From positions 1 to 32,269 of the forward strand of contig NZ_WAEM01000014.1 in assembly GCF_008806775.1 (NCBI RefSeq): a stretch of DNA of 32,269 bases, read 5' to 3'. The notes under the pieces are model-generated. The model saw only the letters and a program-made list of their open reading frames with translations, was not told where the DNA came from and did no database searches. Positions 25,801 through 32,269 of the stretch are shown here, piece after piece. Positions within the stretch are counted from its first letter, which is position 1. Every line of letters begins with the position of its first letter. The translations under genes were made by a program, and so were the position numbers. Source of the DNA: Flavobacterium luteum (GTDB lineage Bacteria; Bacteroidota; Bacteroidia; Flavobacteriales; Flavobacteriaceae).

Positions 25801-28800
25801 AAGAACCTATTGGAGCAGCTGGTTTACTTATACTTACTGTTACTTTTAACCTATTGACACTCTCACACAAAAGTCCTGAAGTAGTTGTTTGAGTTGCAAA
25901 ATAATCTTCACCATCTACTAACAATGCCGAAGAAGATAACGCTATGGTACTTGTTAGGGTTGAATACCATTTTATTGATGTTCCTGTTGCTAGCAAATCT
26001 GCAATTGTAGCATTTTCTGATTCACAAAACGATTGTATTGATGAGCCCGTTGGGGACAATGGTTTAATTATATTTACTGTAACTCTTAACCTATTGACAC
26101 TTTCACAGAGAAATCCTGAAGCAGCTGTTTGTGAAGCAAAATAATCTTCTCCATCTACTAATGAAGCAGAAGATAATAATACCGTACTGCTTGAAATTGT
26201 TGGATACCATTTTATAGAAGTTCCAGTTGCCACTAAATCTGCTACTGTAGCATTTTGCGATTCACAAAAAGTCTGTGTTAAAGCACCTGTCGGAGCTACT
26301 TGTGCCGTTATAGTTAATGAAACTGCTGTTCTGCCAGAACTCAAACACCCATCTACAATTTTTCTAGCTTGAGCATAATAGGTATAAACACCTGGTATAG
26401 TATTCAATGGTGTAAAGGAAGCGTTATTGGTTACTAAGGTACTACCACTACTACTAGCGCTATACCAGTCTATTGTTTCTCCAACAGTTACTGTGGCTGT
26501 TAAAGCAGGATTGGATTGTCCTTGGCAAACCGATTTATCGCCTCCACTTACTGGGTTATTTACAGGTGAACAACTACAATTTGGTGCCACTACATTAACT
26601 ACTTCTACACAACCATTTCCTTTGTCAGCCGTAATATCAATAGCTATACCTGCTGGAATACCTATTATACTATTCCCAACAATACTTCCTACTAATGGAC
26701 TTCTTGTTATGGTACTGCCACTTGCTACGGTAAAATCAACACTATATATTAATAAATCTAACGAACATGATTTGGTAGTTACACTTAAAAAAGGAGAATC
26801 TTTAATTTCAAGTGAAACAGCTGTTCTATTTATGCTATTACAAACACCTATAGTATTTTGTGCATAATAAATACGCGTTCCAACTGTATTTAATGTTGGG
26901 CTAGCAACCAAACTTCCACTTGTTATAGCATCATACCAAACAATAGTGCCTGAAGTTACAGTTGCATTAGCTGTTAAAGTTTGTAATGGACTTGTTGAAC
27001 AAACAGACTGATTACCACCACTTATTGGATTTTGAGGATTTATAATTGTAACTGCCAACGGATAACGAGTTGCGCTTTCACAAGAACCAATCGTTTGAGA
27101 GGCATAATAAGTTGTACCTGAAATTAATACGACTGATGATGCTAATGCGGTACCTCCCGTCGCATTAACATACCATTTTATATTTGTTCCTGTAGCTGTC
27201 AAATTAGCAATTGTTCCTGAATTACAAACCGTTTGCGTTCCTGACCCTGAAGGAGCCGCTGGCTTGTCTATTACAACTGCAACTTCTAAACGATTGATAC
27301 TTTTACATGAAGTTATTGCATCAGTTTGTTCAGCATAATAGTTACCAGTAACTAAATTTGTATTAATAGGTAATGCTGAGCCTCCGATTGGATTAAGAAA
27401 CCATTCAACATTATTTCCAATAGCAACTAAATCACTAACTCTTCTATTATTTATTTCACAAAAACTCTGATTTGCTGAACCTGTTGGTGGATTTGTTATG
27501 TTAAAAACAATACTAATATCTGCAAATGATTGTGAACATTGTCCACTTGTTATTGTCCAAGTGAATATATATGTTCCTTTAACACTAACTGTTGCTGTTG
27601 TGTTTCCAATAGTATTGTCAGCAAAACTTACAGTTCCTGGTCCAGATTTTAATGTCCATAAACCTGTACCTACTGTTGGGGTATTTCCGCCTAAAGGATT
27701 GCTTGTCAAAAGACATCTCGTTTGGTTAGCCCCAACAGTTGCAACAGTTGGGTTAGCAACAAAATTCATAACTAAACTGTCTTCAGAATAACATGGCGTG
27801 AAAGCGGCTTCTGCAACTACGACGGGATTTGGATCTCTCAAATTATAATTAATAGCTCCATTGCCATAATCTGAAGTACTAGTTCTTTCGGGACTTAAAA
27901 AGGAATTCGTCACATTATAATTACTTACATCATTGTCTTGCATGGTTAATGCAAAAAATTTGACGTCACCAGTAGTATAACCAATAAGTGCTTTTGAAAC
28001 TTCAACTTCAAAACCAAGATTATAATCACTAGTGCCTGTATTATTTTTATTAATTCCCATAACTGAAGTTGGAACTCCAGTGGCGGCAGTTCCCAAATAA
28101 GTTTTTAGAGAGTTCGGATTTCTTAATTCTATAACGTCAGCATAATAATTTGTCTCCCCTGCATCAGTTGCTATTGCCACGCAATAATCAGCAGCAAAAT
28201 AAGAATCAAAAGTGCTTGGATTGTTATTAAAAAAATTGAACGCTCTAACTGGTGGAAGTGAACCGTTTTCATCTCCATAGTTTGAAATGTTATACCCACC
28301 TGGTTTAGTATCTAAAAAGACCATGATACGTCTAAAATTGAGAACTTTACCCGACATACCTATTACTATTTTATCCTCTGCAGGACTAATTTTCAAAGAA
28401 TTAATATATCCAGTTGTTGCATTTCCAGATAAAGCAGCCGAAAGAATATTATCTTCTAATGCACCTGTACCCCATGCAGTTTCAGTAATAGATCCATCTA
28501 AGTTAACTGCATATCGTGAACGAACACTAACGGTCTGTCCATTAGTTAATGAATTGGTGGTATACGTTCTAACCGAAGACATGGTTTGCGTGACTACTCC
28601 ATTAACTGAAAATTCAAATAAATCAGCACCACCAGTTGCTGTAAAAGTTACAGAAGTTCCCAAGCATAAAGGAGAAACCAAATTATTTGCTGGAGCAGCT
28701 GTTAATGTTACAGGTGGAGGAGCCGAATAAACCGATCCTACAACTGGAACTCTAATACTGGTATCTGCACCCAACTTACTTTGTACATAAAAAGTTGTGG

Positions 28801-29143
28801 TAATTAAAAGATTTGGATTGTAGTTGTTTCCTATAAAAATTGGAACTGCGGCTGTTTGGCTAGTGTACCATTCAATCGTTTCACCAGATGCTCCAGTTGC
28901 TGAAAGCGCAACTATTCCTGGCCCGCAGGAACTTCCCGCAACCACGCTTGGAGGAGATAAAACAGCTAGATTTTTTTTAGATTTTGACGGACTTTTCTTT
29001 TTTATAGGCTCAAGGATTAAGCTGTTTTTGTTTACACTACTTATTTTAAATGGTATGTTGTCAATAACATCATAATTTTTTGCAGCTAAATTAATTCCTA
29101 ATATTAAATGTAAAAGTAAAAATAAAAGTAATTTATTTTTCAT
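22871..29143 (-). CDS. Giant repeat adhesin with type B T9SS C-terminal domain
   Basis: This 2,090-residue protein has a signal peptide (MKNKLLLFLLLHLILGINLA), a first Ig-like segment (about 60-140), a non-repetitive domain (about 230-450), a long array of about 80-residue Ig-like repeats (about 550-1590), four Cys-rich repeats with VVQPTCA-type starts (about 1595-1915), and a gliding-motility-associated C-terminal domain (about 2008-2090) with ISPDGNGSNDNF, LEIFNRYG and YYYVIEF. That last domain is a type B T9SS signal, as in SprB, and is exported with the help of a PorP/SprF protein, encoded next. The repeats carry paired Cys residues (SFCES, SVC, LCESVNR). A block of about 1.2 kb is duplicated within the gene. 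It is probably a surface adhesin; its ligand is unknown. Confidence 0.93.
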   Translation of the reverse strand: MKNKLLLFLLLHLILGINLAAKNYDVIDNIPFKISSVNKNSLILEPIKKKSPSKSKKNLAVLSPPSVVAGSSCGPGIVALSATGASGETIEWYTSQTAAVPIFIGNNYNPNLLITTTFYVQSKLGADTSIRVPVVGSVYSAPPPVTLTAAPANNLVSPLCLGTSVTFTATGGADLFEFSVNGVVTQTMSSVRTYTTNSLTNGQTVSVRSRYAVNLDGSITETAWGTGALEDNILSAALSGNATTGYINSLKISPAEDKIVIGMSGKVLNFRRIMVFLDTKPGGYNISNYGDENGSLPPVRAFNFFNNNPSTFDSYFAADYCVAIATDAGETNYYADVIELRNPNSLKTYLGTAATGVPTSVMGINKNNTGTSDYNLGFEVEVSKALIGYTTGDVKFFALTMQDNDVSNYNVTNSFLSPERTSTSDYGNGAINYNLRDPNPVVVAEAAFTPCYSEDSLVMNFVANPTVATVGANQTRCLLTSNPLGGNTPTVGTGLWTLKSGPGTVSFADNTIGNTTATVSVKGTYIFTWTITSGQCSQSFADISIVFNITNPPTGSANQSFCEINNRRVSDLVAIGNNVEWFLNPIGGSALPINTNLVTGNYYAEQTDAITSCKSINRLEVAVVIDKPAAPSGSGTQTVCNSGTIANLTATGTNIKWYVNATGGTALASSVVLISGTTYYASQTIGSCESATRYPLAVTIINPQNPISGGNQSVCSTSPLQTLTANATVTSGTIVWYDAITSGSLVASPTLNTVGTRIYYAQNTIGVCNSINRTAVSLEIKDSPFLSVTTKSCSLDLLIYSVDFTVASGSTITRSPLVGSIVGNSIIGIPAGIAIDITADKGNGCVEVVNVVAPNCSCSPVNNPVSGGDKSVCQGQSNPALTATVTVGETIDWYSASSSGSTLVTNNASFTPLNTIPGVYTYYAQARKIVDGCLSSGRTAVSLTITAQVAPTGALTQTFCESQNATVADLVATGTSIKWYPTISSSTVLLSSASLVDGEDYFASQTAASGFLCESVNRLRVTVNIIKPLSPTGSSIQSFCESENATIADLLATGTSIKWYSTLTSTIALSSSALLVDGEDYFATQTTTSGLLCESVNRLKVTVSISKPAAPIGSSTQSFCESQNAIIASLLATGTNIKWYSSAISTTALISTLALADGDYFATQTTATGLSCESVNRFKVTVTINKPAAPSGLGTQIVCNSGTIANLNATGTNIKWYANPTGGTALTSSIVLISGTTYYATQTVGSCESVTRYPLVVTIVNPQIPTSGGNQSVCATSPLQTLTATATVVSGTIDWFDALTNGNLVASPVLNTVGSVQYYAQNKIGSCFSTSRTAVTLEIKDSPFLNITNKSCSLDLLTYTVNFNVATGSTITRSPEVGSIVGNSITGIPAGTAIDISANKGNGCVEVINVVAPNCSCSPVNNPISGGPKSVCEGQANPSLSAAVNTGEVVNWYSAISGGSPLVSNSLTYTPLNTIPGVYTYFAEARKTVDGCISSGRTPVSLTIVSQAAPTGSVTQTFCESENATVANLVATGTTIKWYETFNSTTALSPTLALIDGEDYYATQSATSGLFCESTNRFKVTVIIDKPLPPVVVSVIQPTCAVNTGSILFSSLPNNGSWILTPSVGIPVSGSGVNYEIINLSASTNYTFKVTNGNGCTSVLSTPSRINAIPASPVVPTAVSVVQPTCALQSGTITFATQNDVEYSIDGINYKSTPQFSGLAPKSYTLYVRNTIDKTCVTSSANAITINSIPNVPIEPSATSVVQPTCAIQSGSITIATQSGVEYSINGTSFQSNPIFSGLAPNTYTLYVRNFGDTTCISSSVTDSTINALPTAPAIPTITSVIQPTCSIPTGTIVVASQNGLEYSIGNGFQNNPEFENLVPGKYAISVRFINNTSCIASGADQVTINSIPESIQFAITGDCENKKYELTANPINNTNFPNDVFFEWKDSNSSPIGSDSNVLNVSDILASTLEKEDFPLEYNLTISSSSTGCETTNKITVTSVFCDIQKGISPDGNGSNDNFDLSFRKVKKLEIFNRYGLKLYSKMNYTNQWEGQTDNGDILPSATYYYVIEFNTGEEPITGWIYLIRDNDK
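23400..24360 (-). repeat. C-terminal array of PTCA-type repeats in the adhesin
   Basis: Four successive units start with a Q-P-T-C segment, and the later ones share YSI, LAPxxYTLYVRN and TCxxS. Anchors lie at 23604, 23844, 24084 and 24342, spacings of 240, 240 and 258 bp. Each unit carries two Cys residues. Confidence 0.8.
24385..25591 (-). repeat. Internal duplicated block of the adhesin, copy 2
   Basis: This block matches 26062-27268 at a constant offset of 1,677 bp (559 codons). Both contain, in the same order, VCNSGTIANL, LISGTTYYA, NQSVC, EIKDSPFL, KSCSLDLL, GNGCVEV, NVVAPNCSCSPVNNP and LNTIPGVYTY. Codon-level similarity is high, showing duplication rather than independent repeats. Confidence 0.85.
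25580..26300 (-). repeat. Three tandem 240-bp Ig-like repeats in the adhesin
   Basis: Three consecutive units each contain SFCES or TFCES, a LATGT or LVATGT block, IKWY, and LCESVNR or SCESVNR. The anchor CATTTTNTGA/CATTTTGCGA recurs at 25771, 26011 and 26251, exactly 240 bp apart. They lie between the two copies of the larger duplicated block. Confidence 0.85.
26062..27268 (-). repeat. Internal duplicated block of the adhesin, copy 1
   Basis: Partner of 24385-25591 at an offset of 1,677 bp; for example TTGTTCCTGA at 27211 matches 25534. The two copies have drifted by scattered substitutions but keep reading frame and length. Confidence 0.85.
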
Positions 29144-29331
29144 AAGTAAATGTTATTTTTGTTTTAGAAAAGTTGTCAACCAAATTTTTATTGGATAAAT
29201 CTGATATGTTTAATAAATTTTAGAAATGATAAAATTTAATATAAAAATCTACTACAACGATGTCGAAAATAGATTAAAAAAATTTAACCTATTTAAATAA
29301 ATGTAATGCTACCAATAAATGTGAATTATTT

Positions 29332-29367
29332 AAAAAAAGGGTTGCTTATTCAAGCAACCCTTTTTTT
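29332..29367 (-). terminator. Terminator after the alpha-amylase gene
   Basis: AAAAAAAGGGTTGCTT pairs perfectly with AAGCAACCCTTTTTTT around a short loop, 8 bp after the amylase stop. A and T runs on both flanks make it bidirectional. It separates the amylase from the adhesin gene, so the latter needs its own promoter in the 29144-29331 gap. Confidence 0.92.
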
Positions 29368-29374
29368 GTAAACA

Positions 29375-31510
29375 TTACTCTTTAGATAATTTAAGAGTCG
29401 TTTCTATACCCGAGATTGTTTTCAATTTAACAAAATACATCCCTTTAACTAAACTACTAATATCATAACTTGCATCAGATTGGAAAGTGCCATTAAACTG
29501 TTTTACCACTTTACCTGTAATATCAAATATACTAAGATTAGAAATTGCTTTATTAATTTTAAATGCTCCATGAGTTGGATTAGGATAAAGCTTTAACTGA
29601 GAATTATTAAATTCGGAATCATTTACTCCTAAAGTAGTACAATCTTCAACTGTAACAAATCCACTAGTCCAACCTAACATATTGTAACAAGTGCTTTTAG
29701 TCACAGGCTTAATATCTGCATTTTGAGTTTGGGGCGAACCAGTTCCTCTTGTAAAAATAATGTCTGTGCTAGCAATGTTATTAAACGTATACGAGTAATA
29801 CCCATTAGCATCTGGCCCAGTCATAGTCTTTCCATTCCATGTTGAATTAGCTAAATTAGCAGAAGGAATAGCATTAAAATGGTGTACCTTAATTGGAGCT
29901 GACCAACTTGTAGGAGGCTTAACTTTTACTGTTATATCTCCAATTGTTAAAAAAGTATAGGTTTGAGAAGGTATCCCAGAAAATAATCCTTCAGCATCCC
30001 TAGCTATAGCTTTTACAGTAGTTGTAGTTGAAACACTTATCGGACTAGTGTAAACTGCTGATGAAGTTGTAGGAGTAGATCCATCCGTAGTATAATAAAT
30101 AGTGGTACCTACTTTATCATCTGTCGCAGTTATTGTAACTAATTGAGATGCTCCTGAAACATAAGAAGCACTTAATGGAGTTATAGTAGCTGTTGGCGAA
30201 AAATTAAAATTTATGGCTGCTTTAGACCAAACAGCATAATCAGTACCAAATGTATTTAAAACCCAACCAGCTCCTGGATCCCAACTTCCTGGTCCAATTT
30301 TTACAGCTACTTTATCAATACCATTATTACTAATAATTGCAGAATAAAAATTGCCCGCATTAGAAACTACAACACTACTGTAAGCATTAATTCCTGTTGC
30401 TCTTCTAATGGCCATTAATTTATTTATTGCGATTTCGTTTGCAGTATAAACTACTGTTACATTTTCTTTCTTGTATGTACCGCCATAGTAATGAGGAAAA
30501 AACACACAAGGAACTCCAGGATGAGTCATAATATAGGCATATCCTTTCATGATGTTATCAGAAGTAATGATGCTACCTTTTACAAATGTATCATGGTTGT
30601 CAACAAAAGTAACAGTTTTATCAGCATACCCAAATATACCTGCTAATCCAGGATACCCTCCAGCTAAACGTCCATAATTACCATTATTAACGGCATCAAT
30701 CAAATCATAATACAAATCAAAATCAAATGCTGCTGACTTACCTCTAGTACCATCAACCCAATTTTTTAAAGTATTTCTATTTCCATCCCAATACTCTCCA
30801 ACTGACGAATAAGGAGTAGAAGCCTCGATATAATCCCCAAAATAACTAGCTGAAAATCCTTTGGCAACATCCCATCTCCAACTGTCAAATCCCAAACCTT
30901 TTAATCGAGTTAAAAACTCTTTAACTCCACTTTGCACTTGGCTATTTGTATGATCTAAATCTCTTCCTCCATCAAAACCATCTCCAGTATCTGCTGTCCC
31001 ACAAGGTTTAATACCTGATGTATTTAAAGGCCCGGAAGCTTCGTCATTACTGACCACCGATTTGCAATCCCAAGTTGGATTTGTAAAGTCCATCCAATTT
31101 GTAGTACCTCCCCTATGATTTACAACTATATCTGCCATAGGATGTATCCTTGGAGAACTTGTATTCAGAGTTGTTAACATTGCTCTCAATTGCGCTTCTG
31201 AACCGTAAGAAGTTTGGCTAAAATTAAATAATTCTGTTGGGATATATCCCACGCCTCCAGTTGATTTACTAGGGGGTGGCAACCATAGAACATTAAATCC
31301 CGCTACTGCATAGCCACTAGCACGATTATTAATAAAGTTGTATAAACCTCCTTCGTCAGAAACAATTTTTTGCTGATGAACGTCCCAACCAAAAGTTTGA
31401 AACATAATATCGTTAACATTTGCTGACGTTTGTTGTGCTTTTACAGTAGATAATAATGTTGCGAAGAATAAAACAACTAATAGTAAGAAGTTTTTAGAAA
31501 ATAATTTCAT
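29375..31510 (-). CDS. Secreted GH13 alpha-amylase with T9SS type A sorting domain
   Basis: This enzyme cleaves internal alpha-1,4 bonds in starch-type glucans outside the cell. The 711-residue product has a signal peptide ending VKAQ and a GH13 catalytic domain with DIVVNHRGG, GFDSWRWDVAKGF (nucleophile Asp214), SVGEYWDG (acid/base Glu239) and FVDNHDTF (Asp307). After the catalytic part come a chitobiase-C-like beta domain (TTIYYTTDGSTPTTSS) and a starch-binding-like module (about 525-615, ITVKVKPPTSWSAP, FTRGTG). The C-terminal type A sorting domain starts LKLYPNPTHG and ends TLKLSKE. All catalytic residues are present. It should be exported by the T9SS and processed by PorU. It stands alone between a terminator and a long non-coding region, away from any SusCD-type genes. 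Confidence 0.94.
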   Translation of the reverse strand: MKLFSKNFLLLVVLFFATLLSTVKAQQTSANVNDIMFQTFGWDVHQQKIVSDEGGLYNFINNRASGYAVAGFNVLWLPPPSKSTGGVGYIPTELFNFSQTSYGSEAQLRAMLTTLNTSSPRIHPMADIVVNHRGGTTNWMDFTNPTWDCKSVVSNDEASGPLNTSGIKPCGTADTGDGFDGGRDLDHTNSQVQSGVKEFLTRLKGLGFDSWRWDVAKGFSASYFGDYIEASTPYSSVGEYWDGNRNTLKNWVDGTRGKSAAFDFDLYYDLIDAVNNGNYGRLAGGYPGLAGIFGYADKTVTFVDNHDTFVKGSIITSDNIMKGYAYIMTHPGVPCVFFPHYYGGTYKKENVTVVYTANEIAINKLMAIRRATGINAYSSVVVSNAGNFYSAIISNNGIDKVAVKIGPGSWDPGAGWVLNTFGTDYAVWSKAAINFNFSPTATITPLSASYVSGASQLVTITATDDKVGTTIYYTTDGSTPTTSSAVYTSPISVSTTTTVKAIARDAEGLFSGIPSQTYTFLTIGDITVKVKPPTSWSAPIKVHHFNAIPSANLANSTWNGKTMTGPDANGYYSYTFNNIASTDIIFTRGTGSPQTQNADIKPVTKSTCYNMLGWTSGFVTVEDCTTLGVNDSEFNNSQLKLYPNPTHGAFKINKAISNLSIFDITGKVVKQFNGTFQSDASYDISSLVKGMYFVKLKTISGIETTLKLSKE

Positions 31511-32221
31511 ATTGATAATTTTTGAGGTTTAGTACTTATTTATTAGAAATATAAAGCTTAATTTTTTAAGTTAAGTCTGATATTTTTAATTCAAATGCTA
31601 AAATTATATAAATAATAATAACGTATTACAAAGTTAACTATAATCTTAATCACGAAAACGTAGTAGTGTTGATAAAATTATACTATTTATTACCTATTCC
31701 TAGTTTATTTATAAAATTATAATATAATAAGTGTCATTTTTATTTTTTTTAAAATAGATATCTTAAAAGTAATCCAAAATAATCTTAAAGTCTATTAGTT
31801 TAATTTGCATATTTAAAGCCTACAAGATTGTAAAGAAAAATTTCAACGCTGATGAAAATATTACTAAAAAAATAATGAATCTTGGGTGTAATTGCTGTAA
31901 CCAAAAAGTTAGAATGCCACTTTAAATATTTACCTCAAACAAATTCCTTTGTGATAACTTTTCCAAAAAATATTTTTCCATCACAATGTTGCAATACTTT
32001 ATCAAATACCAATTATTTTATCACAAGATTGTGATAATCTCTATAAAATTTAAAAATATTATCACAATGCAACTTTATGCGCTTTCAAGAGAATCGTGTT
32101 TCCTTGTTAAAACCAAAGAAAGATTGATCCCATTTAATACCAAAATAAAAGTATTTAGGTCTCAATTTAGAGGTGTTAGGAACGTTGAGTTTTTCCTTTT
32201 TAGACTAACTAATATTTATGC
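31511..32221. other. Long AT-rich non-coding stretch upstream of the amylase
   Basis: About 710 bp with no convincing gene. A 79-codon open frame at 31986-32225 lacks any recognisable pattern. The part next to the amylase should hold its promoter; TATATTTC read on the - strand near 31546-31553 is one base from the Bacteroidota TAnnTTTG element, but no clear -33 partner is seen. The part at 31950-32070 holds a motif cluster listed separately. Confidence 0.5.
31951..32068. promoter_or_regulatory. Cluster of TTATCACAA / TTGTGATAA motifs
   Basis: A perfect 20-bp inverted repeat, TTATCACAA-GA-TTGTGATAA, lies at 32018-32037. Partial sites are GTGATAA at 31951-31957, ATCACAAT at about 31980-31987 and TTATCACAAT at about 32059-32068. 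The spacing of 30-40 bp and the symmetry suggest operator sites for a dimeric regulator. The regulator and the controlled gene are unknown. Confidence 0.45.
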
Positions 32222-32269
32222 TTAATTTTTGTTGCTCCACAGGTTTTGGGATTGATCCGGATTGATGTG

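Noticed and set aside
25580..26300. Regular 240-bp repeats considered as a CRISPR-like array
   Set aside because: The repeats are long, divergent and in frame within a protein gene; there are no short identical repeats with unique spacers.
26427..26867. 146-codon + strand frame opposite the adhesin
   Set aside because: It is an antisense shadow of the repeats; similar frames recur opposite each repeat copy (for example 24918-25184), as expected from repetition.
28287..28730. 147-codon + strand frame opposite the adhesin N-terminus
   Set aside because: The - strand frame has a signal peptide, domains and a sorting domain; the + frame has no recognisable protein features.
31986..32225. 79-codon open frame near the right edge
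   Set aside because: It runs through the palindromic motif cluster, has AT-driven composition and shows no domain or signal features.

Overview
The window looks like a chromosome segment from a Flavobacterium-type member of the Bacteroidota. It is AT-rich, has A-rich translation starts without clear Shine-Dalgarno sequences, and carries type IX secretion/gliding genes (gldJ, porU, porV), a PorP/SprF protein, and secreted proteins with type A and type B T9SS C-terminal domains. These features are diagnostic of that lineage; the exact genus and species are inference.

Layout. (1) 1-2953: the 3' end of galE, a LacI-type regulator and a sodium/solute symporter, all on +, probably one sugar-uptake/Leloir unit. 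(2) 2954-4200: about 1.2 kb with no intact gene. It holds a broken small membrane-protein gene (3339-3775), a second weaker coding remnant (3871-4138) and a + strand terminator. (3) 4204-12530: murF and gldJ on -, divergent from porU-porV on +. This is core cell-wall and T9SS/gliding machinery: GldJ belongs to the gliding/T9SS apparatus, PorV carries cargo to PorU, and PorU removes the sorting domain. (4) 12698-16003: cytidine deaminase, then pyruvate dehydrogenase E1 alpha and E2 (no E1 beta or E3 here). (5) 16091-17869: an AT3-SGNH surface-polysaccharide acyltransferase. (6) 17870-19990: an accessory-looking stretch with a small beta-barrel gene, a highly structured intergenic element bounded by direct repeats, a lipoprotein gene and the 3' remnant of a HigA-like antitoxin. 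(7) 20024-29143 on -: a three-gene unit, transcribed as a 2,090-residue repeat adhesin with a type B (gliding-motility-associated) C-terminal domain, then a PorP/SprF protein, then a TPR/beta-propeller/CRD/OmpA protein of PorE-like architecture. (8) 29375-31510 on -: a secreted GH13 alpha-amylase with a type A sorting domain. (9) 31511-32269: a non-coding AT-rich stretch with a cluster of TTATCACAA/TTGTGATAA motifs.

How it fits together. The window holds both T9SS parts (GldJ, PorU, PorV) and probable T9SS clients of two classes: the amylase (type A, expected to need PorV/PorU) and the giant adhesin (type B, expected to need its own PorP/SprF partner). The adhesin-PorP-OmpA unit is the best candidate for a self-contained surface system. 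The OmpA protein could anchor the adhesin's outer-membrane partner to peptidoglycan. The adhesin itself shows recent internal segmental duplication.
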